Numbered from the stretch's first letter, positions 1 through 7,278 are shown. The stretch is 33,593 bases of DNA from Fen-1077 sp050014355 (GCA_050014355.1 JBEKDL010000012.1:1-33593); one strand, 5' to 3'. Numbers and translations are program-made. The notes: generated by a model from the letters alone, not told the origin.

Positions 1-83
1 CGTTACTTGTATTTCTGAATTCCCTCTCATCTAAGCCTCCGTTTACTACGTTGGCTCTAATCTACCATATTCCGCCCATAAAG

Positions 84-290
84 TCAGTTACCCGGAAGAG
101 ACTTTTTCAGCACCCTGCTAGGATGTACCTCGATGGTGATCGGACCGAACTTACCTGGATTGGTTGGATCACCCAATCCCGACACCTTGTAGGGAAGCGG
201 AGGATATACTTTACGCCTTTGTTTTCCATAGAAATCTACAATTTTCGAGAAATCTATAGTACCATCGGCAGCTTCGTAATTAGAATGCAC
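84..290 (-). CDS. hypothetical small protein of the integrated element
   Basis: Open frame of 68 residues with a GTG start (GTGCATTCT, giving MHSNYEAADG), 9 nt after the stop of the 89-residue gene upstream, so the two could be co-transcribed. I recognise no domain. The composition is soluble and basic, with a KQRRK cluster near residue 28 and a Pro/Gly-rich second half (YPPLPYKVSGLGDPTNPGK). I see no strong Shine-Dalgarno before the GTG, so the start is uncertain. It lies on the element side of the integrase/tRNA junction, so it is probably accessory cargo. Confidence 0.4.
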   Translation of the reverse strand: MHSNYEAADGTIDFSKIVDFYGKQRRKVYPPLPYKVSGLGDPTNPGKFGPITIEVHPSRVLKKSLPGN

Positions 291-299
291 ACAACAAAG

Positions 300-569
300 C
301 TAGTACCGCCACAGATGCTCTGGCAGATCAAGTTCATTCATCACCTTAACGGCGGCTTGCCATGCCCAACCACCCTGTTGATTTATCCACTTCTGCCGCT
401 CTTCGTAAGAATCTGCTAGTGGATAACCCATCACGGGTAATTTCCGTGCCATTTTAATTGATTGTCCCCACTCTGGCCATTGGTGTAACATATATTCAAA
501 AGTCTGTGGTGACAGAAAAGACCGTCCGTTTTTACCCTTCTTTAAAACCTGGCCGCTGAAATTCATCAT
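300..569 (-). CDS. hypothetical protein next to integrase
   Basis: Open frame of 89 residues starting with a double ATG (MMNFSGQVLKKGKNGR). No recognisable family. It is rich in aromatic residues, especially Trp (WPEWGQ, WINQQGGWAWQAAV, and C-terminal LPEHLWRY), and has a basic N-terminus, so it looks like a compact soluble protein. It lies 120 nt downstream of the integrase stop, on the same strand, and is followed closely by the 68-residue frame. Judged real from its sensible composition and from the lack of any better frame here. Function unknown. Confidence 0.5.
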   Translation of the reverse strand: MMNFSGQVLKKGKNGRSFLSPQTFEYMLHQWPEWGQSIKMARKLPVMGYPLADSYEERQKWINQQGGWAWQAAVKVMNELDLPEHLWRY

Positions 570-689
570 TTGAGCCTATCATATATCAAATCAAAACACC
601 CATCAAGCAATTCCAGTGATAATCAAGGCAGGATACTTTTTTATCTAATCCTTTTCGTTTAAATGACGAGCATCCACTTATTTAGCGGA

Positions 690-1676
690 TTATCCAAGCC
701 CCATACGATTTGCTAAGTTGGTGTTGTCCATGGCCTCCAATGCTTCTTCTATTTTTAACTCCTGAGTATAGCGGCGAGTCATTTCAAGTGTTTTATGTCC
801 AAGTAGAAGTTGTAACAAGAAAGGATCCTTTAACTCCCTTAAAGCATTCAGAGCGAAGGTGTGGCGTAATCGATGAACGGCTCCTGCCCCGTTAACACCC
901 GCTCTTTCCTTGATTCTTCTAAAAGCGATATGTATCCCATCCACTGTCAGTCTCGTGCCCTCTTCTGTAATCCATAGCCAATCTCCGGTCAATGGTTTAG
1001 CTCGGCGCTCCCGCAATGCTATATATTTCCAGAGCGCTTTTCTCGCCAAGGGTTGTATGGCGAAAGGCCGCTTCTGGCCACCCTTGCCAATCACTGTACC
1101 GCGACCAGCTTCTAAATCAAGTTCGTGGAGACTGAGATTAGCTAACTCGGATAGCCTGATTCCAGTAGTAGCGTACAGCAAGATGGTAACCTTGTTTCTG
1201 CATCCAAGGAACTGTGCACCAGTTGTAAAATCCGCATCACAGACAGCAACTAGCCTACGCAGTTCTTCAGAAGAATAAGGCTTCGGTGGTTGCTCTTTGG
1301 GAGGTTTGACCTTTATGTTTTCGAGAGGGTTCTGTTCCAGCAGCTTTTCAGCTACAGCCCAGCGAAAAAGAGTCCTTAAAGTGCGGTAGTAGCGCCAACC
1401 CCCTGTCTTTGAAGGCTCCCGGCAGTTCTCAGAGCCATTGCCTTCGGTTCCCCAACGGTTCTTGGCATTACCAGCATAGGCCAAGAATTCCCGCAACATC
1501 CAAAAATCTATAATGCGAGAATCATCCGGCCAGTCATGCTGACGGGTATACCACAAAAAGCGTCGGAGGTTACTCTGGTAGTAGCTGACAGTTGAAGGAA
1601 CTTTTCCCTCAACTTGAAGTGAGAAAATGAATCCCTGCACCAGGGTCTGCAGAGACAATTGAGCCCTGTCTCTCAT
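690..1676 (-). CDS. tyrosine recombinase / phage-type integrase
   Basis: A 328-residue site-specific recombinase of the tyrosine (XerC/D, lambda Int) family. Residues about 10-115 form the N-terminal SAM-like core-binding domain (STVSYYQSNLRRFLWYTRQ). The catalytic domain follows, with the full set of active residues visible: Arg174 in TGIRLSEL, Lys198 in IGKGGQK, His268 and Arg271 in HRLRHTF, His294 in LLGHKTLEMT and the nucleophile Tyr303 in RRYTQ. The length is normal and nothing suggests inactivation. It lies 123 nt 3' of a tRNA-Met gene on the same strand, the standard arrangement for an element integrated at a tRNA 3' end. It probably catalyses integration and excision of the element that extends left out of the window. 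Confidence 0.93.
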   Translation of the reverse strand: MRDRAQLSLQTLVQGFIFSLQVEGKVPSTVSYYQSNLRRFLWYTRQHDWPDDSRIIDFWMLREFLAYAGNAKNRWGTEGNGSENCREPSKTGGWRYYRTLRTLFRWAVAEKLLEQNPLENIKVKPPKEQPPKPYSSEELRRLVAVCDADFTTGAQFLGCRNKVTILLYATTGIRLSELANLSLHELDLEAGRGTVIGKGGQKRPFAIQPLARKALWKYIALRERRAKPLTGDWLWITEEGTRLTVDGIHIAFRRIKERAGVNGAGAVHRLRHTFALNALRELKDPFLLQLLLGHKTLEMTRRYTQELKIEEALEAMDNTNLANRMGLG

Positions 1677-1720
1677 TTCTTTTTTGGGGGGCCAGCCGAA
1701 ATATTCTATTTTGCAGAGAG

Positions 1721-1799
1721 GCCCTTGGTCTAACGCAACCTTACTTAGCTTTGCTCTTGAGATGGTTGCTTATGGTCAAGAGCCTTTTACTTAGCTTTA
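1721..1799. repeat. repeats between integrase and tRNA (possible att/arm region)
   Basis: Three overlapping repeats lie in the 123-nt gap between the integrase start and the tRNA 3' end. TTACTTAGCTTT occurs directly at 1741-1752 and 1787-1798. GCTCTTGA (1753-1760) is inverted as TCAAGAGC (1776-1783). GCCCTTGGTC (1721-1730) is the reverse complement of 1828-1837 inside the tRNA gene. Such repeats are expected around recombinase core or arm sites, although the 8-bp inverted repeat could also be a tRNA terminator stem. Function is inferred from position only. Confidence 0.45.
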
Positions 1800-1874
1800 T
1801 GGTGGCAGCGGGTGGATTTGAACCGCCGACCAAGGGCTTATGAGTCCCCTGCTCTACCCCTGAGCTACGCTGCC
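1800..1874 (-). tRNA. tRNA-Met (CAU anticodon)
   Basis: A 75-nt cloverleaf on the minus strand. The acceptor stem GGCAGCG/CGCTGCC is perfect, the D arm is GCTC-AGGGGTA-GAGC, the anticodon loop is CTCATAA (anticodon CAT at 1840-1842), the T loop is TTCAAAT, the discriminator is A and CCA is encoded (ending at 1800). The 5' GGCAGCG with a fully paired acceptor fits an elongator tRNA rather than an initiator. An Ile tRNA with modified CAU (lysidine) cannot be formally excluded. Two imperfections are visible: A·G closing the anticodon stem and C·A in the middle of the T stem (GGCGG/CCACC). It is the likely integration site of the element encoding the adjacent integrase. Confidence 0.92.
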
Positions 1875-1884
1875 AGCCTAGGAA

Positions 1885-1914
1885 AATATATCATCAAGAG
1901 ACGCGGACTGTCAA
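1885..1914 (-). promoter_or_regulatory. sigma70-type promoter of tRNA-Met
   Basis: On the minus strand, TTGACA (complement of 1909-1914) and TATATT (complement of 1885-1890) are separated by 18 nt and end about 10 nt before the tRNA 5' end. The -35 overlaps the tupC stop codon. So the tRNA has its own promoter and need not depend on read-through from tup. Confidence 0.6.
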
Positions 1915-3020
1915 TGGCGCTTAATTACCCGGGTACTCACGGCTTTAAAGCTGGCGTAGACCTGTGTTCCCTTTGTTAATCCCATTTCCTCCGCAGAGCG
2001 CCGGGTGACCAGTGCGACTATCGGGAAACCGCAGTCCACGGTGACCCTGACCTGTGACCCTATGGGGAATACCTTCAGGACCTCTCCCGTTAGACAGTTG
2101 CGGGCGCTGGAGCACACTTTTTCAGGTGAAGGCAGCATAATCGTGACATCATCGTAGGGCAGCAGGACGATAACGTCAGTGCCTGGGACCACTTCGGAGC
2201 TAGCATCGATAGACTGGCTGCCGACCTGTATCGTGGCCAGTCCCTTGTCCTGGGCTGTCACCACGCCGCGTAAAATATTCCCCGCTTCGACAAAACTGGC
2301 CACCTTTTCATCCGCGGGAGAGGAAAATACTTCGGCAGGGGTGCCTATCTGGGCGATACGCCCGTTCATTAGCACCGTCACGCGGTCGGCGAGCACCAGT
2401 GCCTCGTTGCGGTCATGCGTAACCATGACGGTGGTGATTCTCGTTTCATTCAGGACGCTCTCAAAATCCTCCAGCAGTGCCTGCCGGGTGGGGCTGTCCA
2501 GCGCGGTGAAAGGTTCGTCAAGGAAAAGGACTTCCGGCTGCAGCACGAAGGCCCGCGCCAGGCTGGCGCGTTTGGCCTCCCCGCTGGAAAGCGTCCGCGC
2601 CTGTCTTCTGGCCAGCGATGCGATGCCGAAACGCTCCAGCCATTTCCGGGCCCTGGCTTTTACTTCGTCACGGCTGAAATTACGCAGTCGCAGGCCGAGA
2701 GTCACATTGTCCCAGACGCTGGTGTTCAAAAGCAGCGATTCCTGGAACACGACCGCCAGTTTACGGTGCAGCTGCAGCACCGCTTTGTTATCGAGAACAG
2801 GAACGCCCCGGTAAGATACTGTGCCCGTCTGCGGGCTGGTGAGCCGGGTCAGGCAAAGAAGCAGAGTAGTCTTGCCGGAGCCGTTCGGGCCGATGATGAC
2901 AAACACTTCGTTATGGTGAACTTCGAGCGAAGGCACATCCAGCACTTTCTGCCCGCCGTAGCTGACAGAAAGGTCTTTAGCTTCAATCATCGGTCTCAAA
3001 TCTGTCTGGGGGTGGCTCAT
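1911..3020 (-). CDS. tupC: tungstate ABC transporter ATP-binding protein
   Basis: A 369-residue ATPase of an oxyanion importer. The nucleotide-binding domain shows Walker A GPNGSGKTT (44-52), Q-loop Gln93, the signature variant LSSGE (144-148), Walker B VLFLDEP (164-170) and the H-loop His202. Residues about 305-366 form a TOBE-like C-terminal domain (TGEVLKVFPIGSQVRVTV), typical of molybdate/tungstate/sulfate-type ATPases where it can bind the oxyanion. The start ATG overlaps the tupB stop by 4 nt (ATGA), so it is translationally coupled and should assemble with the TupB permease at the inner face of the membrane. Specificity is inferred from the TupA-like binding protein; molybdate or mixed specificity is the alternative. 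Confidence 0.85.
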   Translation of the reverse strand: MSHPQTDLRPMIEAKDLSVSYGGQKVLDVPSLEVHHNEVFVIIGPNGSGKTTLLLCLTRLTSPQTGTVSYRGVPVLDNKAVLQLHRKLAVVFQESLLLNTSVWDNVTLGLRLRNFSRDEVKARARKWLERFGIASLARRQARTLSSGEAKRASLARAFVLQPEVLFLDEPFTALDSPTRQALLEDFESVLNETRITTVMVTHDRNEALVLADRVTVLMNGRIAQIGTPAEVFSSPADEKVASFVEAGNILRGVVTAQDKGLATIQVGSQSIDASSEVVPGTDVIVLLPYDDVTIMLPSPEKVCSSARNCLTGEVLKVFPIGSQVRVTVDCGFPIVALVTRRSAEEMGLTKGTQVYASFKAVSTRVIKRH

Positions 3021-3715
3021 CGCGATTTAGACCTCTGCTGCACAAGCGTTAGAACGAAATTAACAAGGAAAACCAGCGCCAGAAGAATGACGCTCAAGGC
3101 GATGGCATAGGAAAAATCGCCCTTGCTGTTTTCACCGACGATAGCCGTGGTCAGCACGCGCGTCTGTCCGAAAATATTGCCGCCCACCATCATCGAGGCG
3201 CCTACCTCGGAGATAACCGCCCCGAAACCCGCCATGATGGCCGCCAGCAGCGGCAAACGGGCTTCTTTTAAAAGAAGCCAGACGAGCTGCACCCGTGAAG
3301 CTCCCAGCGAAAGTATCTGGAGGCTTAGTTTGGGGTCGAGCTGCTGCGTGGCCGCCATGGTGAACCCGGCCACGATGGGAAACGAGATGATAAACTGGGC
3401 GATGACCATGGCCGAAGGAGTATAAAGAAGATGCAGTATCCCCAGGGGCCCGTTACGCCAGAGAAAGATGCTGACCACCAGCCCTACCACGACGGGCGGC
3501 AGCCCCATGCCGGTATTGACCAGGCTGACTAAAAATTTCCTTCCCGGAAAGCGTACCAGACCGAGCGCGCTGCCCGCGGGTATCCCGACCAGGAGGCTAA
3601 GCAGCGTGGCCGCGCCGGAAACGAGCAGGGAAAGCGAGGCTATCTTGATTATCTGCGGGTCGCCATGCACCAGCAACCAGAAGGCCTGCTTGATTCCCTC
3701 GAAAATCATGTCCAT
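3017..3715 (-). CDS. tupB: tungstate ABC transporter permease
   Basis: A 232-residue integral membrane protein of the BPD-type permease family, with about five hydrophobic segments (for example ASLSLLVSGAATLLSLLVG near residue 27 and SYAIALSVILLALVFLVNF near 205). The EAA-loop region is visible as LSLGASRVQLVWLLLKEA followed by GFGAVISEVGASMMVGGNI, typical of TupB. It forms the channel with TupC. No good Shine-Dalgarno precedes the ATG, which lies just after a terminator-like hairpin that separates it from tupA. Its expression is therefore probably lower than that of the binding protein. Confidence 0.85.
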   Translation of the reverse strand: MDMIFEGIKQAFWLLVHGDPQIIKIASLSLLVSGAATLLSLLVGIPAGSALGLVRFPGRKFLVSLVNTGMGLPPVVVGLVVSIFLWRNGPLGILHLLYTPSAMVIAQFIISFPIVAGFTMAATQQLDPKLSLQILSLGASRVQLVWLLLKEARLPLLAAIMAGFGAVISEVGASMMVGGNIFGQTRVLTTAIVGENSKGDFSYAIALSVILLALVFLVNFVLTLVQQRSKSR

Positions 3716-3730
3716 ATTTAAAAACTAAAT

Positions 3731-3772
3731 AAAGGCCCCTGATAGCCTGACATCGTTGCTTCAGGAGCCTTT
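3731..3772 (-). terminator. intra-operon terminator/attenuator between tupA and tupB
   Basis: Arms 3731-3742 (AAAGGCCCCTGA) and 3761-3772 (TCAGGAGCCTTT) pair over 12 positions with one C·A mismatch and an 18-nt loop. Read on the minus strand, the stem ends in GCCTTT followed by ATTTAGTTTTT, a U-rich tail. A leaky terminator here would leave more mRNA for the periplasmic/lipid-anchored binding protein than for the permease and ATPase. Confidence 0.6.
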
Positions 3773-3809
3773 ATATTTTATCGCTTGTGGGCTATTAAGT
3801 CACGCCAAG

Positions 3810-4775
3810 CTAATAGCTGCCGAGTGAGGCTTCAGTCTTGCCAGCGTCGGCGATGAAAACGGGCTTGCCATACTTATCAATCCCGAATTTGGCGATGATG
3901 TCCTGTGTCGCCGGGTCTACCATGAAATCGGAGAAAGCCTTAGCGCTGGCGGCATTGACGTTGGGGAATTTATCCGGGTTGACCTGGATGACGTGGTAAA
4001 TGTTTATCAGTGCCGGGTCGCCCTGCACCATGATATCCAGAGTGAATATTTTACTGGTTAGATTCAGGACATAAGTCGCCGTATCCGTTAGGGTATAAGC
4101 ATTTTTCTCCGAGGCGATGCGCAGCAGGTCGAGCATGCCCGTGCCAGTACCTCCTTCTTTATACCAGCTCGGGTTAGCCGTGGAGTTATCCGCCACGCTG
4201 ATGCCGATTTGCTTAAAGAGCGATTTATCCGTTGTATCCGTGCCGGAGTTATCACCGCGGCTGTAAAAAGTGGCTTTTGCGTTCGCGATTTTTTGCAAGG
4301 CGTCTGTGGCAACCGTTATGCCTTTAATGCCGGCCGGGTCGGACGGCGGGCCTACTATCAGATAATAATTGTGCATCACGAGCCTGCGGTTAATGCCCAC
4401 TCCTGAATCCATGAAAGGCTTCTCGAGGACAGGGGAGTGGACGAGGACGACATCGGCGTTGCCCTGCTGCCCCATGGTAATGGCGGCTCCTGTACCGACG
4501 TATACAGGTTTGATTTTATAGCCGGTCTTCTGCTCGAAGATGGGGATTAACGTGTCCATCAGTGTCGAGTCACGGGTGCTGGTGGTGCTGGACATGATAA
4601 CTTCCGGGTTAGCCGGTTTGGGTGGTGTCGTTGATGTGGTGGTCACCGTAGTGGTTTTCGCCGCGGTCGATGAAGGAGGTGTAGTTGTTGTTTCTTTGGA
4701 GCAGCTTGATGCTAATGCCATCACACTGAAGAGCAGCGTTACCATCAACAAAAAGTTGGCAAGTTTTAGTTTCAT
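3810..4775 (-). CDS. tupA: tungstate-binding lipoprotein of ABC importer
   Basis: A 321-residue solute-binding protein. The N-terminus is a lipoprotein signal (MKLKLANFLLMVTLLFSVMALASSC) with lipid-attachment Cys25, then a Thr/Pro-rich linker (28-56). The mature domain begins with the hallmark of the TupA/PstS-like tungstate binders, STTSTRDS (63-70), followed by the family segments YVGTGAAI, GNADVVLVHSP, NYYLIVGP and FYSRGDNSGTD. Together with TupB and TupC it imports tungstate for W-dependent oxidoreductases; no such enzyme is in the window. A strong AGGAGG precedes the ATG. It is first in the operon and has a promoter covered by two palindromic operators. Family assignment is strong; W over Mo is established for the family but not tested here. 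Confidence 0.88.
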   Translation of the reverse strand: MKLKLANFLLMVTLLFSVMALASSCSKETTTTPPSSTAAKTTTVTTTSTTPPKPANPEVIMSSTTSTRDSTLMDTLIPIFEQKTGYKIKPVYVGTGAAITMGQQGNADVVLVHSPVLEKPFMDSGVGINRRLVMHNYYLIVGPPSDPAGIKGITVATDALQKIANAKATFYSRGDNSGTDTTDKSLFKQIGISVADNSTANPSWYKEGGTGTGMLDLLRIASEKNAYTLTDTATYVLNLTSKIFTLDIMVQGDPALINIYHVIQVNPDKFPNVNAASAKAFSDFMVDPATQDIIAKFGIDKYGKPVFIADAGKTEASLGSY

Positions 4776-4813
4776 CGTTTTTCCTCCTGATAAAATAATA
4801 GATTTAAAACCGA

Positions 4814-4837
4814 CGTTATGTTATAAAACACATAACG
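4814..4837. promoter_or_regulatory. ModE/TunR-like operator 1
   Basis: Palindrome with perfect 8-nt arms CGTTATGT (4814-4821) and ACATAACG (4830-4837) and an 8-nt spacer. It covers the predicted tupA start point (about 4836). The arms resemble the CGTTAT/ATAACG half-sites recognised by ModE-family oxyanion sensors. A bound repressor here would block tup transcription when tungstate or molybdate is plentiful. The regulator is not encoded in the window. Confidence 0.65.
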
Positions 4838-4842
4838 ACCAG

Positions 4843-4871
4843 ATTATAACATGGAAGCGTTATGGGTGCAA
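4843..4871 (-). promoter_or_regulatory. sigma70-type promoter of tupABC
   Basis: On the minus strand TTGCAC (complement of 4866-4871) and TATAAT (complement of 4843-4848) are 17 nt apart. The -35 lies within operator 2 and the predicted start within operator 1. The leader to the tupA ATG is about 60 nt. Confidence 0.65.
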
Positions 4872-4881
4872 GTACATAACG
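4858..4881. promoter_or_regulatory. ModE/TunR-like operator 2
   Basis: Arms CGTTATGG (4858-4865) and ACATAACG (4874-4881) with an 8-nt spacer: the same 24-bp geometry as operator 1, with one arm mismatch. It starts exactly 44 bp from operator 1, about four helical turns, so two dimers would sit on the same DNA face. It overlaps the tupA -35 and lies 17 bp upstream of the -35 of the opposite promoter. Confidence 0.65.
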
Positions 4882-4897
4882 AAGTGTGAAATTTGTT

Positions 4898-4926
4898 TTG
4901 ACGGCTGGCGTAGCTTCTGATACAAT
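4898..4926 (+). promoter_or_regulatory. sigma70-type promoter of SDR-thiolase genes
   Basis: TTGACG (4898-4903), a 17-nt spacer and TACAAT (4921-4926) form a good promoter. It gives a leader of about 145 nt before the SDR start codon. That leader (4934-5080) contains no ORF I can support, only purine-rich stretches and the AAGGAG ribosome site at 5068. Confidence 0.6.
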
Positions 4927-5080
4927 TTAATTGAAACCTTCATATGACGGAAAACCCCAGTATTTCGTGTCCTGGCAAATAGGGAATAATTGCGCACACG
5001 GGAATTTCAAGTTCGGGCGGAAAATAGGAGGGGGAGATAAAGGATATATCGGGCACTTTTTACATTGAAGGAGAACGGTA

Positions 5081-5839
5081 ATGAGTGTAGAAGGCAAAGT
5101 GGCCCTGGTCACGGGTGGCTCGGGAGGACTCGGTAGTGTCCATTGCCTCGCTCTGGCCCGCGCGGGATGTAATGTAGCCGTGGTCGGACACACTCATTTA
5201 GATAAAGCGGAGGAAGTTGCCGGGAAAATCCGGGCGATGGGGAGGAAATCCCTGGCCCTGAAAATGGACGTGTCACACTTTGATGAAGTCCAGGCCGGGG
5301 TAAAGAGAGTTGAACGCGAACTCGGCCCGGTGGAAATCCTGGTCAGTAATGCCGCCTTCGGCATCGTGCGGGCGGTAACGGTAGTCAACATGAAAAACGA
5401 GGACTGGGAACATGATGTAGCGGTGAACCTGACGGGCGCCTTTAACATAATAAAGTGCTGCCTGCCGGGGATGCTGGAACGGGGGTGGGGGCGCGTTATC
5501 ATCATTTCCTCGATTACGGGAACGATGGGAGGCTTCGGACAGTGCAGCTACGCGGCCACCAAGGCCGGGCTCATTGGCCTGGCCAAGACGGTGGCCCTGG
5601 AAGGGGCGCGCAAAGGCGTCACTTGCAACGCTCTCGTGCTGGGAATGATTGAAGGCGGCGCTTACTTCGAGGTAGCGCCGGAGTTCCGGGAACGCATCAA
5701 TAAACGCATGGCGATGCGCCGTCCCGGCAAGCCGCAGGAGGTCAGCAACCTGATTGTCTTCATGGCTTCCGAAGAATCGAGCTATATTACCGGTGAAGCC
5801 ATCGAGATAAGCGGCGGCGCCGGCCTGTTTACATTTTAA
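5081..5839 (+). CDS. short-chain dehydrogenase/reductase (FabG-like)
   Basis: A 252-residue classical SDR. The Rossmann dinucleotide motif TGGSGGLG is at 11-18, the family NAA-type motif at 90-92 (SNAAFG), catalytic Ser144 in IISSITG, and Tyr157/Lys161 in SYAATKAG; the C-terminus has the usual ITGEAIEISGG. It probably interconverts a 3-hydroxyacyl and a 3-ketoacyl group, or an alcohol and a ketone, using NAD(P)H; the substrate cannot be read from sequence. AAGGAG precedes the ATG. The thiolase gene follows 144 nt downstream on the same strand, which favours a role in beta-ketoacyl metabolism. It could instead act on a non-acyl alcohol. Confidence 0.88.
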   Translation: MSVEGKVALVTGGSGGLGSVHCLALARAGCNVAVVGHTHLDKAEEVAGKIRAMGRKSLALKMDVSHFDEVQAGVKRVERELGPVEILVSNAAFGIVRAVTVVNMKNEDWEHDVAVNLTGAFNIIKCCLPGMLERGWGRVIIISSITGTMGGFGQCSYAATKAGLIGLAKTVALEGARKGVTCNALVLGMIEGGAYFEVAPEFRERINKRMAMRRPGKPQEVSNLIVFMASEESSYITGEAIEISGGAGLFTF

Positions 5840-5846
5840 CGATAAT

Positions 5847-5949
5847 GTCATTGCGAGGAACGCAGCGACGTGGCAATCTCAATCACCGACTTGAACGTAG
5901 TTGGGGATTGCTTCGCCTCCCGACTGCGTCGGGATGGACTCGCAATGAC
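5847..5949. repeat. 103-bp palindromic intergenic repeat (MITE/REP-like)
   Basis: Ends in perfect 11-bp inverted repeats GTCATTGCGAG (5847-5857) and CTCGCAATGAC (5939-5949) and carries an internal CCCGAC-TGC-GTCGGG hairpin. It has no coding capacity and lies between the SDR and thiolase genes. A related half copy occurs at 28146-28191, so it is a dispersed family. It may form a strong hairpin in the SDR-thiolase transcript. Confidence 0.75.
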
Positions 5950-5983
5950 CGGATAGGTAATTTTAGTAGAAAAGGAGTAACGT

Positions 5984-7255
5984 ATGAACGAAGCAGTCAT
6001 TGTGAGCGGCGTGAGAACGGCCGTCGGTAACTTCGGGGGCGCTTTGCAGGATGTCCCGGCGGTCAGGCTGGGCGCTATCTGCATCCAGGGTGCCATGAAA
6101 AAGGCGGGTTTGAGGCCGAAGGGAGATACAACCTTTGCCCCGGAAGCCCTGAAAGACCAGGGGCTTATCGACCTGGAGAAAAAATACGCCGCCTGGGACA
6201 AATCGGCGCAGGAAGTCGTGGTCGATGAGGTAATCATGGGGAACGTGCTCCAGGCGGGGCAGGGGCAAAACCCGGCCCGGCAGGCGGCTATCTATGGCGG
6301 CATACCCAAGGAAACGAACGCCTTTACGGTGAATAAAATTTGCGCCTCCGGCATGAAAGCGGTGGCGCTGGCTGCCCAGTCCATCAAGGCGGGCGAAGCT
6401 GAAGTGGTCATCGCCGGTGGCATCGAGAACATGAGCTTGGCGCCCTATTACGCCCCCAGGATGCGCTGGGGCGCCCGCATGTTCAACACGGAGATGGTGG
6501 ACGGCATGGTGCAGGACGGCCTGTGGGAGATATTCTACAACTACCACATGGGCATGACCTCCGAGAACATCGCGGTGAAGTACGGCATCAGCCGCGAGGA
6601 GCAGGACAGGTTCTCGCTCGAAAGCAACAACCGCGCCCTGGCGGCCATCAAGAACGGCACTTTCAAGGAAGAGATTGTGCCCGTCGAAATAAAGGTTAAA
6701 AGAGAGGTCAGGCAGTTCGATACCGATGAGCACCCCCGCGAGACCTCCATGGAGCTGCTGGGCAGACTGCCTGCCGTATTCAAAGCGGACGGCTGTATCA
6801 CCGCCGGCAACGCCTCGGCCATCGTTGATGCAGGCGCGGTACTGGTAGTGATGTCGGCGAAGAAGGCGCAGCAGCTCGGACTCAAACCCATGGTGACCAT
6901 CCGCGCCTACGCCACAGGCGGCGTCGACCCCGCTTACATGGGGCTGGGAGTTGTCCCCGCCACCAGGAAAGCGCTCAAACTGGCCGGCTTGACCCTTAAG
7001 GATATGGACTGCATCGAGCTGAACGAGGCTTTCGCCTCGCAGTCTATCGGCTGTGTCCGCGAGCTGGACATCGATATGGCCAAGACCAACCTCCACGGCG
7101 GCGGCATATCACTCGGCCACCCCATCGGCTGCACCGGCGCCCGCATTATCGTCACGCTCGCCCACGAAATGAAGCGGCGCAGTCTTAAATACGGCCTGGC
7201 GACCCTGTGCATCGGCGGCGGGCAGGGTATGGCGATGATAATCGAAAGAAAATAA
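5984..7255 (+). CDS. thiolase (acetyl-CoA C-acyltransferase)
   Basis: A 423-residue thiolase that condenses or cleaves acyl-CoA/acetyl-CoA. Catalytic residues are visible: nucleophile Cys120 in NKICASGMKAV, the NEAFAS motif, His379 in SLGHPIGCTGAR and Cys409 in TLCIGGGQG. It is about 30 residues longer than the usual 390. The excess is a charged segment around residues 46-77 (PEALKDQGLIDLEKKYAAWD) between the first strand region and the DEVIMGNVLQAG motif. AGGAG precedes the ATG. With the SDR upstream it could serve a short beta-oxidation-like or 3-ketoacyl route. Direction (biosynthetic or degradative) is not determined by the sequence. Confidence 0.93.
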   Translation: MNEAVIVSGVRTAVGNFGGALQDVPAVRLGAICIQGAMKKAGLRPKGDTTFAPEALKDQGLIDLEKKYAAWDKSAQEVVVDEVIMGNVLQAGQGQNPARQAAIYGGIPKETNAFTVNKICASGMKAVALAAQSIKAGEAEVVIAGGIENMSLAPYYAPRMRWGARMFNTEMVDGMVQDGLWEIFYNYHMGMTSENIAVKYGISREEQDRFSLESNNRALAAIKNGTFKEEIVPVEIKVKREVRQFDTDEHPRETSMELLGRLPAVFKADGCITAGNASAIVDAGAVLVVMSAKKAQQLGLKPMVTIRAYATGGVDPAYMGLGVVPATRKALKLAGLTLKDMDCIELNEAFASQSIGCVRELDIDMAKTNLHGGGISLGHPIGCTGARIIVTLAHEMKRRSLKYGLATLCIGGGQGMAMIIERK

Positions 7256-7278
7256 ACAAAATAATCAGGCTCTAAATA

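Noticed and set aside
1800..1874. tRNA pseudogene, because of two stem mismatches
   Set aside because: The acceptor stem, D arm, loops, discriminator and encoded CCA are intact and a good promoter precedes it; two single mismatches are tolerable.
5963..7096. 377-residue open frame antisense to the thiolase
   Set aside because: It lies wholly over a textbook thiolase with all catalytic residues; its translation is low-complexity His/Gly/Asp/Val-rich, as expected from the antisense of a GC-biased gene.
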